Positions 22,640 to 35,235 of a stretch of DNA of 64,000 bases are shown piece by piece (the first letter of the stretch is position 1; each line of letters starts with the position of its first letter). The DNA is from Ricinus communis (Eukaryota; Streptophyta; Magnoliopsida; Malpighiales; Euphorbiaceae), in assembly GCF_019578655.1 (NCBI RefSeq), contig NC_063256.1, positions 26,522,342-26,586,341 on the forward strand, read 5' to 3'. Position numbers and translations under genes: made by a program. The notes beneath the pieces are model-generated. The model was not told the DNA's origin and searched no databases. It worked only from the letters and a program-made list of their open reading frames with translations.

Positions 22640-24240
22640 TATAAAAACTAGGGTTTAAAATTGGAAATTTTCTTTTTTTGATTTAGGATTATTTATTTTG
22701 GGGTGGGACACAAGTGATTTGCTGACTAGGATTAAATAAAGAAGTAAACATAACATGTGTCAAATGGTCTGTGTTTTCTGTAAATCCGATAGCCACATTA
22801 TCAATTAACTGTCGGAATCCTCATTGGTATTGATGGGAGTAACAGAAATAATAGGTTGGGTACTAAAAAGAAACAAATAAAAGGTTTAGTATTAAATGGA
22901 AACAAAGGGAAAAAGTTTGATACCAATGGGTTATTTTATCCGACATTAAAGTTTTCAATTGAGAAAGATATTTTCTTTGTACTTGTAAGCCCTGATTTTG
23001 AAACACTCACTAAGAAAATGCGAGTTTCTGTGCTGGAAGGGGAAAAAAATCACAGACAACAAATGATAGATAAACAAAATTAAAAAAAAAAAGAGGGGAG
23101 AAAAAGGGGGAGAAATGAGGAGGGCCATAAAGAAGATCTAATATTGAGAAAATATTGGAGAAGGAGAAATATTGAAAGAGGCAGGTAAAATTTAATGTTG
23201 AAGATAAAGAAAAATCAATAATCAAACTTGATGTTGCCATTGGAAATGACTTGACAATCGTCCACCTCAGCCTTTTCTAACATTCAATAATGTGGTTATG
23301 AAGTATTGTTATGGGAGGAGCTTATATATTCCTTTCTACCGTTGCTTTGATTAAAATAAAATTATTCTATTTTATTTTAAATACTAATTGAATCATTTAT
23401 AATTTTATAATTATAAAAATAATTAATATTTTATAAAAATGACAAAATTTTTTACAAATTATGCTAATTTTTTATAAGTATTACTAGTTGCGAAAAAATA
23501 AATAATATTATAAAAAAATGATTACTGTAGCGAAATTTAACTATTTACGAAAAAGTTGACAAATCTATAAAAAATACTAAATTTTTCGTAATCACGAAAT
23601 ATATTGCTAAATTACAAAAAATGACAATCTTTTTCATATTTTTTTCGTAAATTACATTACTTTTTTTTTTTTGCAAATAAAACTAGTTGCAATAAAATAA
23701 TTAATTACATAATTTAATAATTTAAAAAGAATTGACAAATTCATGAAAAATATTAAATCTTTTCGTAATCGCGATATTTATTGCTGAATTATGAAAAATA
23801 ACAATCATTTTTATATTTTGTTTCAAACTAAAGTAATTTTTATATATTTTAAGAGTGTATAGATTTTTAAAACTACCTTATGTTACTTTAGCAAAATCCA
23901 TTTTAATTAGTAACCTATTAGAAATGAATTATGCAAATTGTCATTATCTTATAGATAGATTAAAACATAGTATGTCCATCCATTTCTAGCTGATTTGTAA
24001 GTCTTTTGTTCTAAAATTTATTTTAGGGGCATATATGAGCCATTGCCAAACACGAAGGGCTAAATTATACCTATGTCCTATATATATAATATAAAAATAA
24101 AGCTCTAAATCACCATATACATATATATATATATATTTATCAACCTATTATATGTGCTTTGATAAAAATGAAAATTAATTTAGAATTTTATATAATTAAA
24201 TGTCTGAAGTATTGATTATATCTAAACTAAAGTCTAATAA
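22640..24240. other. AT-rich spacer with short repeats
   Basis: No gene seen. 22855-22950 has two related blocks (GGGTACTAAAAAGAAACAAA and GTTTAGTATTAAATGGAAAC) that could belong to a transposon terminus, perhaps that of the MULE. A tandem duplication lies at 23555-23825. Short AT microsatellites occur near 24115-24137. Confidence 0.5.
23555..23825. repeat. Diverged tandem duplication, ~178-bp offset
   Basis: The blocks at 23555-23645 and 23733-23825 both read TTGACAAAT, TTTTCGTAATC-CG, TATTGCT-AATTA and ATGACAATC/ATAACAATC in order. The spacer is AT-rich with palindromic TTTTTCGTAAA motifs. Confidence 0.65.
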
Positions 24241-24840
24241 AATATGTAGAATTTTTAAATAAATTTTATATTAATAAATCAATATATTTCATAATACTGA
24301 ATGTATATTTTTAAAATTTTATTATTTACATTATTATTTTCTTTTTTATATATTCTTTTTAAATAAAATAAATTTATAAATTGGTGAACATTGAATACAC
24401 ATGGTATGCTCGCACAACAAATTAATAACAACATTATTTGATGAGTATAAATGGGCTTGTACGAAACCACAAATAGATGGCTTTATATAGCTGTTGCTGT
24501 TCCTGCTCCTGCAAACTGCTTAAGAGACATAATTGAAAATGACACCTAAATAAGAAGGAATTAAGAGGAATATCACTATCCAAACAACCTTCAATTTATT
24601 AGTACAGATTTTATAAGCTTAAAAAGGATCCACACATGCTAGTTGAAAGACATTTTTAAAACTTTTTCAACTGCTTGCATCATGGTACCTAATTATTTGT
24701 GGGAAATTTATTTGTTACCTAATTTCTTACTTTTACTAATTTCTGGACTATTATTGAGAATGTTCGATGAATACTTCATACCGAAGACTTGTGTATTGTT
24801 ATTTTCTTTAATTGGACCATCATCATAATATGTTTGTTGG

Positions 24841-24880
24841 TTTTGGTTGGGGTTGGGGTTGGGGTTGGGGTTGGGGTTGG
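24841..24880 (+). repeat. GGGGTT tandem tract
   Basis: Five GGGG runs separated by TT (24849-24876) inside TTGG-rich flanks. It can form a G-quadruplex on the plus strand. It lies about 1.07 kb upstream of the hydrolase start codon. Confidence 0.95.
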
Positions 24881-25943
24881 ACCTCTAACATCATCATCAG
24901 TATCTGTAGAATCCAAATGCCTGATTAATTAAATGGTAGTTGAAAAAGAACAGTTCAATGGACTGTCACTTTTCTTTCTTGTTCTGCCTAACTTGTAGAT
25001 TTCCAAGCAAAAGTCTTCTACATGCGCCCTATGACTAATCACACATACATACGTGTATAATAGCTGACCCACATAATCGTACTTACACTAGTATTCCATA
25101 AGTATAGGCGGCTGTAGTTATTTGAATATATGAACTTAAGTTACTGTTGGCTGTCCCTTGTGCACTTCAACTTATTGCCCATTTTCAGTTTCTTTCAGGT
25201 CCTTCCTCTCTCTGTTATTTACTGGGTTTATGTCTGTTAATCTGTTATCATTCTTCATTTTTGCTTTGCTAATGCATCATTTATTTTCTTTGAGGTTATG
25301 TTCACTCATCTTCTCTTTTTTTTTTTTTCTCCAAAATTGAAGCTGATTGATTTCTTACTTTTCTCTGTGGCGACTATGAATGGATGTAAAAGCTTAATTT
25401 TTTGAAAAATACATATGAAAGAATTGAATAGCATAAACGGGTTTCTTCAGCAAATGGATTCCAGTTTTATTTCTATAGTTAGGATCTAAATTGTATGATT
25501 CGTTATTTTCTAGTTTCAGAGAAATCCTTAAGTCTGTAAGGCAATGTCTTATAAATACTTTCTTCAAGCTATATTCATATGTTATTAATAGGTAACCTGT
25601 AAACAACCCTTTGTTTGCCTTTTTAAGTGCCTTTTTTTCAATTGAATGATCTTGATTCATATGAGCATTCCAACAGAATTATGGAAATTACTCTTTTACT
25701 TTTACATGCATGCTACCTTGTTCTTACATATTTTTTAGACTTGGTGTTATCTGTCGTAATGTATTGTTGATAATCTAAGCTTTGAAGCAGGCTTTAGATG
25801 CATTAGAATATAAAATATAATCCCACATTGTATTACCTTGATAAAATTAGGTCATAATCAACTTATCCTGAGCAATTATAAGTGTCAAGTAAAGTAAGTA
25901 CTTTAGAGCAGCTTTTGAATATTTGTTCAATTTCATTTTAGGA
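24881..25943. other. Upstream region of the hydrolase gene
   Basis: No ORF of interest. The sequence TTTCATTTTAG directly before GAATG (25930-25942) looks like a splice acceptor, so a 5' exon, perhaps adding a few N-terminal residues, may lie somewhere in this interval. I could not identify it or a TATA box. Confidence 0.45.
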
Positions 25944-27605
25944 ATGTTAAGGGAAATTATTGTGGTTCTGTTGATTGGGTTGCTGGCATGGGCATATCAG
26001 TCCACCTACCCTCCACCTCCCAAAATATGTGGTAGCCCAGGTGGCCCTCCCATCACAGCACCTAGAGTAAAGCTAAGGGATGGAAGGCATTTGGCCTATA
26101 AGGAGCATGGTGTATCTAGAGAGATTGCCAAATATAAGATCATTTATGTTCACGGCTTTGCCTCCACCAGACATGATTGTACAACCGCTACAAACATCTC
26201 TCCGGTACTTCATCTTCTTTATATATCTATTGTTATTCAATAGAATCTACTAATATTATGGAGAAACTTATCTCTTATATTTTGCTTTTGGAATGTTACA
26301 TTTTCAGGAAGTTATTGAGGAGCTGGGTGTGTATTTAGTGTCTTTTGACCGGCCAGGTTATGGCGAAAGTGATCCAGATCCAAAGCGAACTCCAAAGAGT
26401 TTGGCTCTTGATATAGAGGAGCTTGCTGATCATTTAGGACTGGGAGAAAAATTCTTTGTGATTGGTCTTTCTATGGGAGGCCAGGTTGTCTGGGGTTGCC
26501 TCAAGTACATCCCTCACAGGTAAGGTTTTTCTTTTTACTCTGTTGCCACTTTCCACTGATAAATTATCCATCTCAGATTTTTTGCCTTGTATTGTTTGGA
26601 ACTTGTTATATCCTATTAATGAAATGAGCAAGTTCAGGGATTTTCTTTAAGTTCAAGAAAGCATAGCAAGCTGTGAAACTGAATTACCGATGTGCTTCTG
26701 ATTTTTAAGTTAGGAAAACATATGTTTTCAATTGTGCTTTTAACATGAAAAAATGTTTCAACTTTATAAATGATGTCAAAGAATGTGTATATATGATAAA
26801 TGTTTTACTAAACAGTTTCTCATCCATTGAGTAGGAGAAACCCTATATATCTTTATTCCTGTTTGTCCCTCCTTAACAGTTACAATGTAAAGATGGTGGT
26901 GCCTTTTCTGCATTGTCTCATCTGCTTTTGGCTGGTGATATTAATCTGTTTGAGTGGAGTTCTTATAGGCTTGCTGGAGCAACATTAATTGCTCCGGTTG
27001 TCAACTACTGGTGGCCTGGATTTCCTGCCAACTTGTCTAAGGAAGCGTACTCCCTAAAGCTTCCACAAGACCAATGGATGCTACGTATTGCTCACTACAC
27101 TCCACGCCTCACCTACTGGTGGAACAAACAGAAATTGTTCCCTGCATCAGCTGTTGTAGCTAGAAGGCCTGAAGTTTTCTCTCCAAAGGATCTGGAGCTC
27201 CTTCCTCTGGTTGCCAAACAAAAATCCAAGGTCCTATTTTCTGTAACACTTAAGTTAATGTTGTTCCGTAGACTATTCTCAGAAGGTCTTACCATGATAT
27301 ATATGCAGCTGGAGATACTACAACAAGGAGAGTTTGAATCCCTGCATCGCGACATGATGATTGGATTTGGGAAATGGGAATTTGATCCCATGGATCTTGA
27401 TAATCCTTTTCCTAATGACGAAGGTTCCGTTCATCTATGGAATGGTGAGGAAGACAGGATGGTGCCAGTCAGCTTGCAGCGTTATATCGCCCAAAAACTT
27501 CCCTGGATTCACTACCATGAGGTGCCTAGTGCTGGACATTTGTTACCATATGTTCCAGGGGTAAGTGAAGCTATTCTAAAGGCTCTTCTGCTCGCCGGAA
27601 AGTAG
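25944..27605 (+). CDS. Plant alpha/beta hydrolase with N-terminal membrane anchor
   Basis: Four coding exons, 25944-26204, 26308-26519, 26969-27230 and 27309-27605, all with GT-AG borders, join to 343 codons plus stop. Residues about 5-17 form a hydrophobic anchor (IIVVLLIGLLAWA). The fold's landmarks are in order: VHGFAS (oxyanion loop), FDRPGYGESD, the nucleophile elbow GLSMGG (catalytic Ser), an acid in EEDRMVP and the His in AGHLLPY. The triad is complete, so the enzyme should hydrolyse an ester-type substrate, but the substrate is unknown. Length and motifs fit plant alpha/beta-hydrolase superfamily proteins. The ATG at 25944 sits two bases after a likely acceptor, so an upstream exon could supply a different start. 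This is the only gene here with no visible defect. Confidence 0.88.
27231..27308 (+). other. Short in-frame, stop-free intron of the hydrolase gene
   Basis: Begins GTCCTATTTT and ends ATATGCAG, 78 nt, a multiple of three without a stop. Retention would add 26 residues between KQKSK and LEILQQGE. The surrounding protein reads naturally across the splice, so I take it as an intron. Confidence 0.75.
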
Positions 27606-28690
27606 CCTTGTGATTGAATTTAATATCCTACAATCTCTAATTTTCTTATACAAGAATTTATCTGCAAAAGTGATATTTGAGCCATGTTGCAAAGGGATTT
27701 GGTTTTGACAATAATTTTCATCAAATTATAGTGTGAGCGTGATTTTAGCAGGGTTTCTCAAGTTTCCACTCCTGAATTTCTGAAACGACCTTTCAGTTTA
27801 AAGGTCAACTACTTCTGGAATTAGAAAAATGCTACTCATTAGCATATCATTGGAGATTCGCACCAATGATAAATGGCTGCACCTTGTAGAGAAATGAGTA
27901 GCAGGGTTGCAGAAAATACATCTTTCAAGTGACGGAAAGAATAATCCAATCTATTTGGCCAAATAATTGATTTGGACTTTCATTTACTTGTGGAATTGTT
28001 TTAAACTGAATCTGAAATCTTTTTTACTTTGTTTTTTTCCTCTGGTTGATTGGGTTGCTGAGGCAACTCACCTGTAAAGAGCAGGATGCACTTAGAAGAT
28101 TTGGCCTTGAGGAGCTTTTTTCTACTCTCTGTTTTACCAACAGCAAGGTGATGACAAAAGACTCCATAGTGCTGGCTATTACCTGCACTGCTCTTTCAAA
28201 TGGGAAGAATATAACCTTGTTCCAAGTTACGAAAGCTGTAATTATCCTTCTGCAGCTAGACTTAAAAAAGATCTCACTCCTTTCTAAATGACATGCCAGG
28301 GAACCTCAAAAAATTAAGCAATTTTTATCAACATATATTTACATGTTATCGGTCCCTTTTCTATGCCAAATCATCAGGTCACTTAGGGCATATGCCTATA
28401 TTAATTCTAAGGGATTGATCAATGATGTGCTAATCTACTTCAACTTGGGAGACCTTGGATCCATCTAGCCAAGGCAATATCTTCCTCACTTCATCAGAAA
28501 ACTCAAATTCTTATATTAAGGCTCTACTGCAGTCATAATCAAGCCAGACAGTTGTGGGAAAATCACAACTCCATGCATAAGTCCAGTCTCAAAGACGAGG
28601 GATTGTTATATCATGTACCGGGACCATCAAGTAGCATGTGCCCAAGACCAAAACATTCGTGTGAATAGTTGAAAACAAAATTAGATGTGT
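27606..28690. other. 3' flank of the hydrolase gene
   Basis: Probably includes the 3' UTR. An 81-codon open frame at 28046-28291 has no recognisable features and no support beyond being open. Confidence 0.45.
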
Positions 28691-28699
28691 GTTTTGATA

Positions 28700-30540
28700 G
28701 ATTATGAGTTATGACTTATTTGGTTAGACATTAATTGATATTTTATATCATTCTAATAGATCAAAAAATAAAAATAAATTAACACTATAAATTTAGATTT
28801 GTAACAAAATAGATGAATTAATATAGTATAATTTTTTATCATGTCTCATCTCTTAATTTTATATTATACTATATTATTAAAAAAATTTATAATATTCTTA
28901 TTTCAATTTTTATAATTTACTGTATTTTATATTTCTTTTTTACTACAACACTAAATATTTCTTTTTTAAATATATTAATACTTTTATAAGAAATAATATA
29001 TATTAAGATAATAGAAATTTTAATCAACATTATTAAAAATAAACATAAGAAGAAATAATTTTATGTTTCCAAGAAATAAAAATAATTCTAACATTTTCTT
29101 TCTCCAAACATCATCGTTATAGTTTAAATTTATAAAATAGTTATAGGTTCATATCTTGTGAATTATAAATTCATCACATGTATATCCAAGGTTCATAATT
29201 TATAGCCTAAAAAATCATAAATTAAAAAGTAGATTCATATGTTATAAAAGAATTTACCAGTAAAAATTAATAAATATACATTTCATATTCAATGAATCTT
29301 ATAAGTAGCCAACCTAAAATTTATGTTTAATAGACATAGCACTGATAATATATAAATACATAATTTATAAATAATGAATCTAAAGTTTATCTTTAATAAA
29401 CCTGACATTAATAATAAATGAATGTACACCTTATAACTAATAAACAACAGATTGACATTTTAAGAACAGGTTCATAAGTAAAAGTTAATGAATATATACT
29501 TTATATATAATAAATCTTATACTAAAAACATATAAATATACAATTTATAAGTAATGAACCTAAAAATTATGTTTAATTAATTTGGCACTAATAACAAATG
29601 AATGTATATTTTATAAGTGATGAATCTAAAGTTCATATTTAATAAACTTGACACTAATAATAAATGAATATACACTTTATAGGTAACAAATATACCGTAC
29701 GTGTATAAAACAAATCAATATTCATAGGTTAAAAAAACAACAAGTTCCTTACCTATAAACTACAAGTTCATCAAATATGTACTTGAGGTTCATTTAATAC
29801 AGTACACATATTAATATTTATAGAAGAGTCATTTAGTCTTAATTAGCTATCTATTTCCTATAATTACACTTATTAAATGCTTTCTTAATCTAAATAAAAT
29901 ACTAAAAAATATTAGTTAGTATGAATATATACTTTATAAGTGATGAATCTAAAATCTATGTTTAATGAACTTGACACTAATAATAAATAAATATACACTT
30001 AATAAGTAATGGATATATATAAAACAAATAAGTATTCATAGGTTAAAAAAATAATATGTTCATTATCTATAAACTACAAGTTCATCAAATGTATACTTGA
30101 GGCTCATTTAATATAGTACACACATTAATATCTATAGAATGATCATTTAGTCTCAATTAACTATTTCTTTCATATAATTAACCTTATTAAATACTTTCTT
30201 AATCTAAGTAAAATATTAAAAAAATGTTAATTAATACAAATATACACTTTATAAATGATGAATCTAAAAGTCATGTTTAATAATAAATGAACATACACTT
30301 CATGAGTAATAAATATACTGTCTATGCATAAAACAAATCAGTATTCATAGTTTAAAAAATAACAGATTCATTATCTATAAACTACAAGTTTATCAAATGT
30401 ACACTTAAAGTTCATTTAATATAATACACTTATTAATATCTATAAAAGAATCATTTAGTCTCTATTACCTATTTGTTTCCTATAATTAAACTTATTAAAT
30501 ATTTTCTTAATCTAAATAAAATACTAAAAAATTATTAATT
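28700..30540. repeat. AT-rich array with ~310-bp higher-order period
   Basis: The marker TCATTTAGTCT occurs at 29829, 30143 and 30451 (steps 314 and 308), each followed by AATTA-CTAT, CTTATTAAAT and TTTCTTAATCTAA. Within and before these lie shorter diverged units with AATGAATCTAAA, TTTAATAAACTTGACACTAATAATAAATGAAT and ACACTTTATA (about 29360, 29550, 29620, 29945, 30255). No coding potential. Confidence 0.75.
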
Positions 30541-31511
30541 AGTATGGAATGAAGGAAGTAACTATTAATAAAATTTTAAATAAAAAATAAAAAATAAAAT
30601 TTTGTTTAAAATTTAATATTTAAAAAATATTAACTTACCTAATATTAAATATAAATATTATATTTTGAATTTTATAATTAATTAGTTTGTAACATGACTA
30701 TTTTATTATCTATAAAACTATATTAAAAAAAATTATTACAATTAAAGAAACAACCAAACAAAACCCTGAAAAATAAAAGTTATGCAATGTAAGATGACCT
30801 ACAACCAGAATTTGGCATCCGCATCTGAAGTTAATATGTTCATGCATTAGGGTGCAAGAACAATTGAATCTGGCTAGGGTAATCTTGATCATTGAAGGGA
30901 AAAAGAAAAAAAAAAAAGCTGACTTTCTCTATAAAATAAATAAAAGAAAACTCCTGACTTTTTATTATTTGTGGTGCAAGACTTGTTAGATAAAGTCGAT
31001 CATATTTGTGATATGCAACATATTGAATCAAATTATTACTGGTTCTATTCTTTTGTCAACTGAAAAAATGGTGCGCCTAGGAAAATAATAGCGCTTGTTC
31101 TGGAAACAACCGATCCAAAATCTGTTGTTTTTTTATTGCATGATGTAATGTAATTTAGCCATATGCAATTTGAGTTCACGCCAGGTCATGGATTAGTGGA
31201 TGCTGCATGCAAATTGTGCATAAATGAAATCTTCAAAAAATTTTGGTGGACTCCAAGCAAAATTTTGATATGGCAAAACCAACAGATTTAACATATTGTA
31301 TATAAGAAAAAACTTGTGAGCTTTTTGTGACTTAAAACTCCATTACAGTTGTTTCTACTGTGGATCCACTATAGTATTGCTGGTAATTAGACCAATTCAC
31401 TTGAAAATAGCACCAATTAGAAGGCTCAAGAAACCTGTATCACATAAACGAGAGCAAAATGAAAGACCAACTTGGCCAAGTACAATTGACAAATGATTTT
31501 TCTTTGTACAT
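30541..31511. other. Intergenic AT-rich sequence
   Basis: Nothing recognised beyond low-complexity A/T and a poly-A stretch near 30905-30918. Confidence 0.5.
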
Positions 31512-32942
31512 TGGTGTGTGCTACTCGTGTTAGCTACAATCTAAGACAGTGTACCTATCGATGCAGTCTAGTACTAATGGCGAGTATCAAGGTCGTATTC
31601 CTCAGGAAAGTGAAAGCCTAGAGTTACTCCTTTGTTCTTTGTTATATTAACCTAAAATTAGCGATAAATAATTTCTAAACTAACTAATAGCTACAAGCTA
31701 AGTCCTAAGGGAGATGCAAGAGTGATTGATAAACGAAATAACCAAGACAAGAAGACAAACCCAAAGGGAATCTAAACTAGTTGGCAATCAAACAAAAGAT
31801 AAAGGATCGGTGAGTCTAATTATGCTACCCGTGGACGAATTCTTAAACGAATTCGGTTTCTCTCTCGAGATAACCGAATTCCTAAACCTAATAACCTAAA
31901 GTTGAAATCTCTTCCTAACGATTGATTCTTAAATTAGCATTAAGCTTTAATCCACCTCTATTAAGCTTTGTTAATTCTTAATCCGGCTAGTTAATTATCC
32001 TTATCTCTAAGCGATTATTAACCAGTTCTTGCTATTCAAAATTCCAATTGCCAAACGGATTTCTCAATCTCATAAAGTAATCTAAACATCACAATTCACA
32101 ACGTCTCATGAATAATGCATAATCTTACTAATACTGAAAACAAGAAGAATACAAAACCAACTCAAACAATCCAACAATATAATATCAAGCCAACATAGTA
32201 AAGAAATCCCAATGGATTTAATCAATCTAGCTAATCATGTTCATTCTCAAAATATACAAGAATTCAATTACAACAATAAGCAAAGGTAGAGAAAACCCGA
32301 TTACACCCTTGGATGAGAGTAAACAGTCCCAAATCCTTTTGCTCCAATTGAATCGATTCTTGTTCCTCTTGCTCGATTTGAAAATCAATCAACGAACCTC
32401 ACCCAATCTTCGATCCTTCAAGGAAATCTGATTGAAACCTTGATCCAAGTCTCCTTTTCCCTTGGTTTCAGCTCAGAAAACCCTTAGGGAGAGAAAAATT
32501 AGGGTTTGGGACGTTCTAACCCTAGCCTCCTCCCTTTTTTCTCTCTTCGTTCTTTTAATTAAAACCCTCTGTCGCCACCAACACGGCCGTGTTCCTAGCC
32601 GTGTTACTCTCTGTGGCCGTGCCCCATAAGATCTACTTCTTCTTTGATGTCCAACACGGCCGTGTTGGTAACACGGCCTGTGTTTGTGACCGTGTTGAGA
32701 ACACGGCCAGTGTTGAGACCAACACGGCCATGTTCAGCTTCCTCATGCTCGTACTTAGCTCGTTTCAGCAGCTTTGACGTCCAATTATGCTCCAATTCTT
32801 TCCTTTTTCATTCTTTGACTTCTTTTGGACCTAATGCACACAAACATACGCATAGGGTGAGCGTTGGTACTAATTCACATCCAAATATCCATAAAATCGA
32901 TCTTAAAAACTCCATTTAGATGTGTGTATTTTACGCACATCA
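31512..32942 (-). mobile_element. Athila-like solo LTR (type I) with target-site duplication TACAT
   Basis: Minus-orientation copy of the LTR at 11256-12690. The left end is TGGTGTGTGCTACTCG and the right end ACGCACATCA, flanked by TACAT at 31507-31511 and 32943-32947. It carries CCAACACGGCCGTGTTGG at 32651-32668 and further half-copies over 32576-32735. No internal region. Confidence 0.9.
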
Positions 32943-33376
32943 TACATTAACTCATCTTGCAACTCGTATGTGCTGTAAAAAAGGGAGAAAGAATATAACA
33001 TCTGCAAACTTATTTAATTCTGAGAAGAAATCATGACAACTTCAAGGTTAAAACAAGTACCTGAAAAGAGCTTTGCATTGTATTACAAACATGTAAACCT
33101 GAATGCCATTAAATCAAAAGCTATTTTCCGCCTTCTACCATCATGAATTCGAAAATGGAATAATTGATGCTTTGGAACAACTCCGGTAAATCATACAAGG
33201 ATACAAGACCTAATCAACACCCAAATATGTAATCGTGTATGACTTGCTGCAAAACTAATATGTTACACCACGCTCTCTTCATGTACAGACTAATGTCTAC
33301 ATAAAAAATTCCTTGGAAGTGAAAGAATCATTAAGGAATTTCCATGGCATTCTGCTCTCAAACAGGTCCCAAACTT

Positions 33377-33499
33377 GAAATTCAAATAAGAGCATCACTC
33401 ATAGGGATTGTACTTGAAATGCTTGCTCCTTTGTTAATGAAATTCAAATGAAATCATCACCCAAGGGCATCATACTTGAAATTTTTGTTCCCTGGTTAT
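33377..33499. repeat. ~62-bp tandem duplication
   Basis: GAAATTCAAAT, ATCA(C)TC/CC, GTACTTGAAAT/ATACTTGAAAT and the GTTCC/GCTCC block recur from 33377 and from 33440. The right unit overlaps the C-terminal codons of the minus-strand coding remnant. Confidence 0.7.
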
Positions 33500-34330
33500 T
33501 TGGTATTTGAGGTTGTATCTGTGTTGATGTTATACTATCTGTTGATGTTGGTGGGATATTATCTCCTGAAGTGGCTAGATCTGGATTACTCCCTGAGGTT
33601 GAGATAGGAGTTGTATCAACGGAGCCATTGGATTCACTTGCTTCCAATGGGGGTGAAGCAGTTTCTAATTCAGTGCGAGCTCCGAGGTGCATTTTAGTGC
33701 GAGCTCGAGGTGTATTTTCCGGTGCCGTTTCGATGCATTTGTGATGGGAGTAGATTCAGTTGTTGTTTGAATTAGCGGGGGAGGTCCTTCTATTTGCAAT
33801 GGCTGGCTAGGTTCTTTCGTGAACTTTGTGTGGCGGGAGTGGGTTTTTTCCGGCTAGTAATAAAGGCGGAAAGTGATGGCATCCCTGGAGGAAGAATTTT
33901 AATTGGTGGCTTTTTCCACATACCGCTAAACTTGTAAGCATTGGCTCCTCAAGGGAAGCAAGAAATGCAGTTCGACATCTGTCTTTGTTGATGGACTGTG
34001 TTCAACCTCTTCTGTAGCATTTTGTTCCATGCACAGACCAAGTTCTTAAGTGTTGGTCGCCCATGAGCCTAGAGACATACAGAACGGCTTGTTAAATATA
34101 AAATAGGAAAACAAAAGATATTCTCATTTCAGGTTTAAACAACTTTGGTGTTAAAAAAAATTGAAAAAAGAAAAACATACTTGAGCATGAAGTATGGGAC
34201 TCGTGAAGCATCCCAGTGTCCTGCCAGGGCTTTTCCATGAGAGCATTATCTCCCAAAATAGCATTTGAAAATGCTTGCTTCACATCCCAAGCCAATAGAA
34301 ATCAAATTGTTCACCAAACTCTGCAGTCAT
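33444..34330 (-). pseudogene. Unrecognised Ser/Thr/Pro-rich coding remnant
   Basis: A minus-strand open stretch upstream of 33444 ends with a Ser/Thr/Pro-rich tail (TTPISTSGSNPDLATSGD) and SSMMPLGDDFI. A further block (about 34070-33870) reads KPPIKILPPGMPSLSAF, and another (34295-34200) WDVKQAFSNAILGDNAL. They sit in different frames separated by intron-like gaps, so this looks like a broken multi-exon gene. I do not recognise the family. A 20-bp direct repeat (GTGCGAGCTC-GAGGTG) lies at about 33676-33712. Confidence 0.4.
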
Positions 34331-34339
34331 GCATGCAAC

Positions 34340-35034
34340 TATCTTTAAGAGTATATATACATAAATTATACATCATAAGAAATAGATAGAAAAATAAAAT
34401 ATTATCTACATATATATATATATATATATAATATTGATACCAAAATGAGTAAATCTCTGGCATGTCAGTTTGATGTACCATTTGATAATTTCATATCCGA
34501 GAACTAATAAATTTAATTACATATGTATTCACTTCCACAGCTAATGTAATAAATTCCAAAACAAATTGCACTAACATTATGTCCAAAGACTTGTTAGGTA
34601 AATGTTCAAAACATTGTTGCCCATGGCAATTATGCCATATTTTTCTAGTCATACAATCATATAATTAGCATTTCATCTCTTCCACTTTCCCTCTCCTCCT
34701 GATACATAATAGCTTTGTTGTGAAAGCCAAATCATGTGTGCTTCTCTATTACAAATGCAGCTTCCTCCCATCCTTATAATCAAACATTACAGAGCATCAC
34801 TCTGTTCAAAGATATTTAGATATTCCTCAACGAATGGGAAAAAAGAACTAAATAACGTTTCCCATGCTATCAAATGTGAATCATTTCTTTAAAACTAAAG
34901 ACTCAAAGTTAATAATATTTTAATGGAAGTTGATTAGAGCTACAAAGAGTAAAAAAGAAAGTATCTTGAAGACACATATAAAAACAGAAAACAAGTAGAA
35001 CATAAAGTAACTTGAAGACACATATAAAAACATG
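34340..35034. other. AT-rich sequence with TA microsatellite
   Basis: A (TA)n tract lies at about 34409-34431. The related phrase GTA(T/A)CTTGAAGACACATATAAAAAC occurs twice near 34962-35030. No gene. Confidence 0.6.
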
Positions 35035-35235
35035 AAAGATCAGAGCTGGTGACTTGGTGTTAAAGTATATTAGACGTATTGAATTTGATCCGAGAGGAAA
35101 GTCCAGGCCTAATTAGGAAGGTCCGTACCTAGCAAAAAAAATCCCACCTAAGGATATTGTTAAGATTTTAGACTTGAAAAGGGAATGAATTCTATGAGCC
35201 CATTAACCTGGATTGTCTCAAGAAATAATATCTGT
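35035..35235 (+). pseudogene. Tat-type gypsy integrase C-terminal remnant
   Basis: The frame from about 35048 reads GDLVLKYIRRIEFDPRGK, then EGPYL and VKILDLK. This is the typical ending of Tat/Ogre integrases (a DLVL...RGK...NWEGPY core). There is a TAG where the Trp of NWEGPY would be, and two later stops. RT and the rest of integrase are not seen upstream. Confidence 0.7.

Noticed and set aside
24841..24880. GGGGTT tract read as telomeric sequence
   Set aside because: Plant telomeres use TTTAGGG. A 30-bp interstitial tract of another unit is better called a microsatellite.
25923..25943. Extending the hydrolase start upstream of the ATG at 25944
   Set aside because: The sequence just before is a polypyrimidine-AG acceptor, so it is intron rather than coding.
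28046..28291. 81-codon ORF downstream of the hydrolase
   Set aside because: No recognisable motif and no splice logic linking it to a gene. Kept only as a note.
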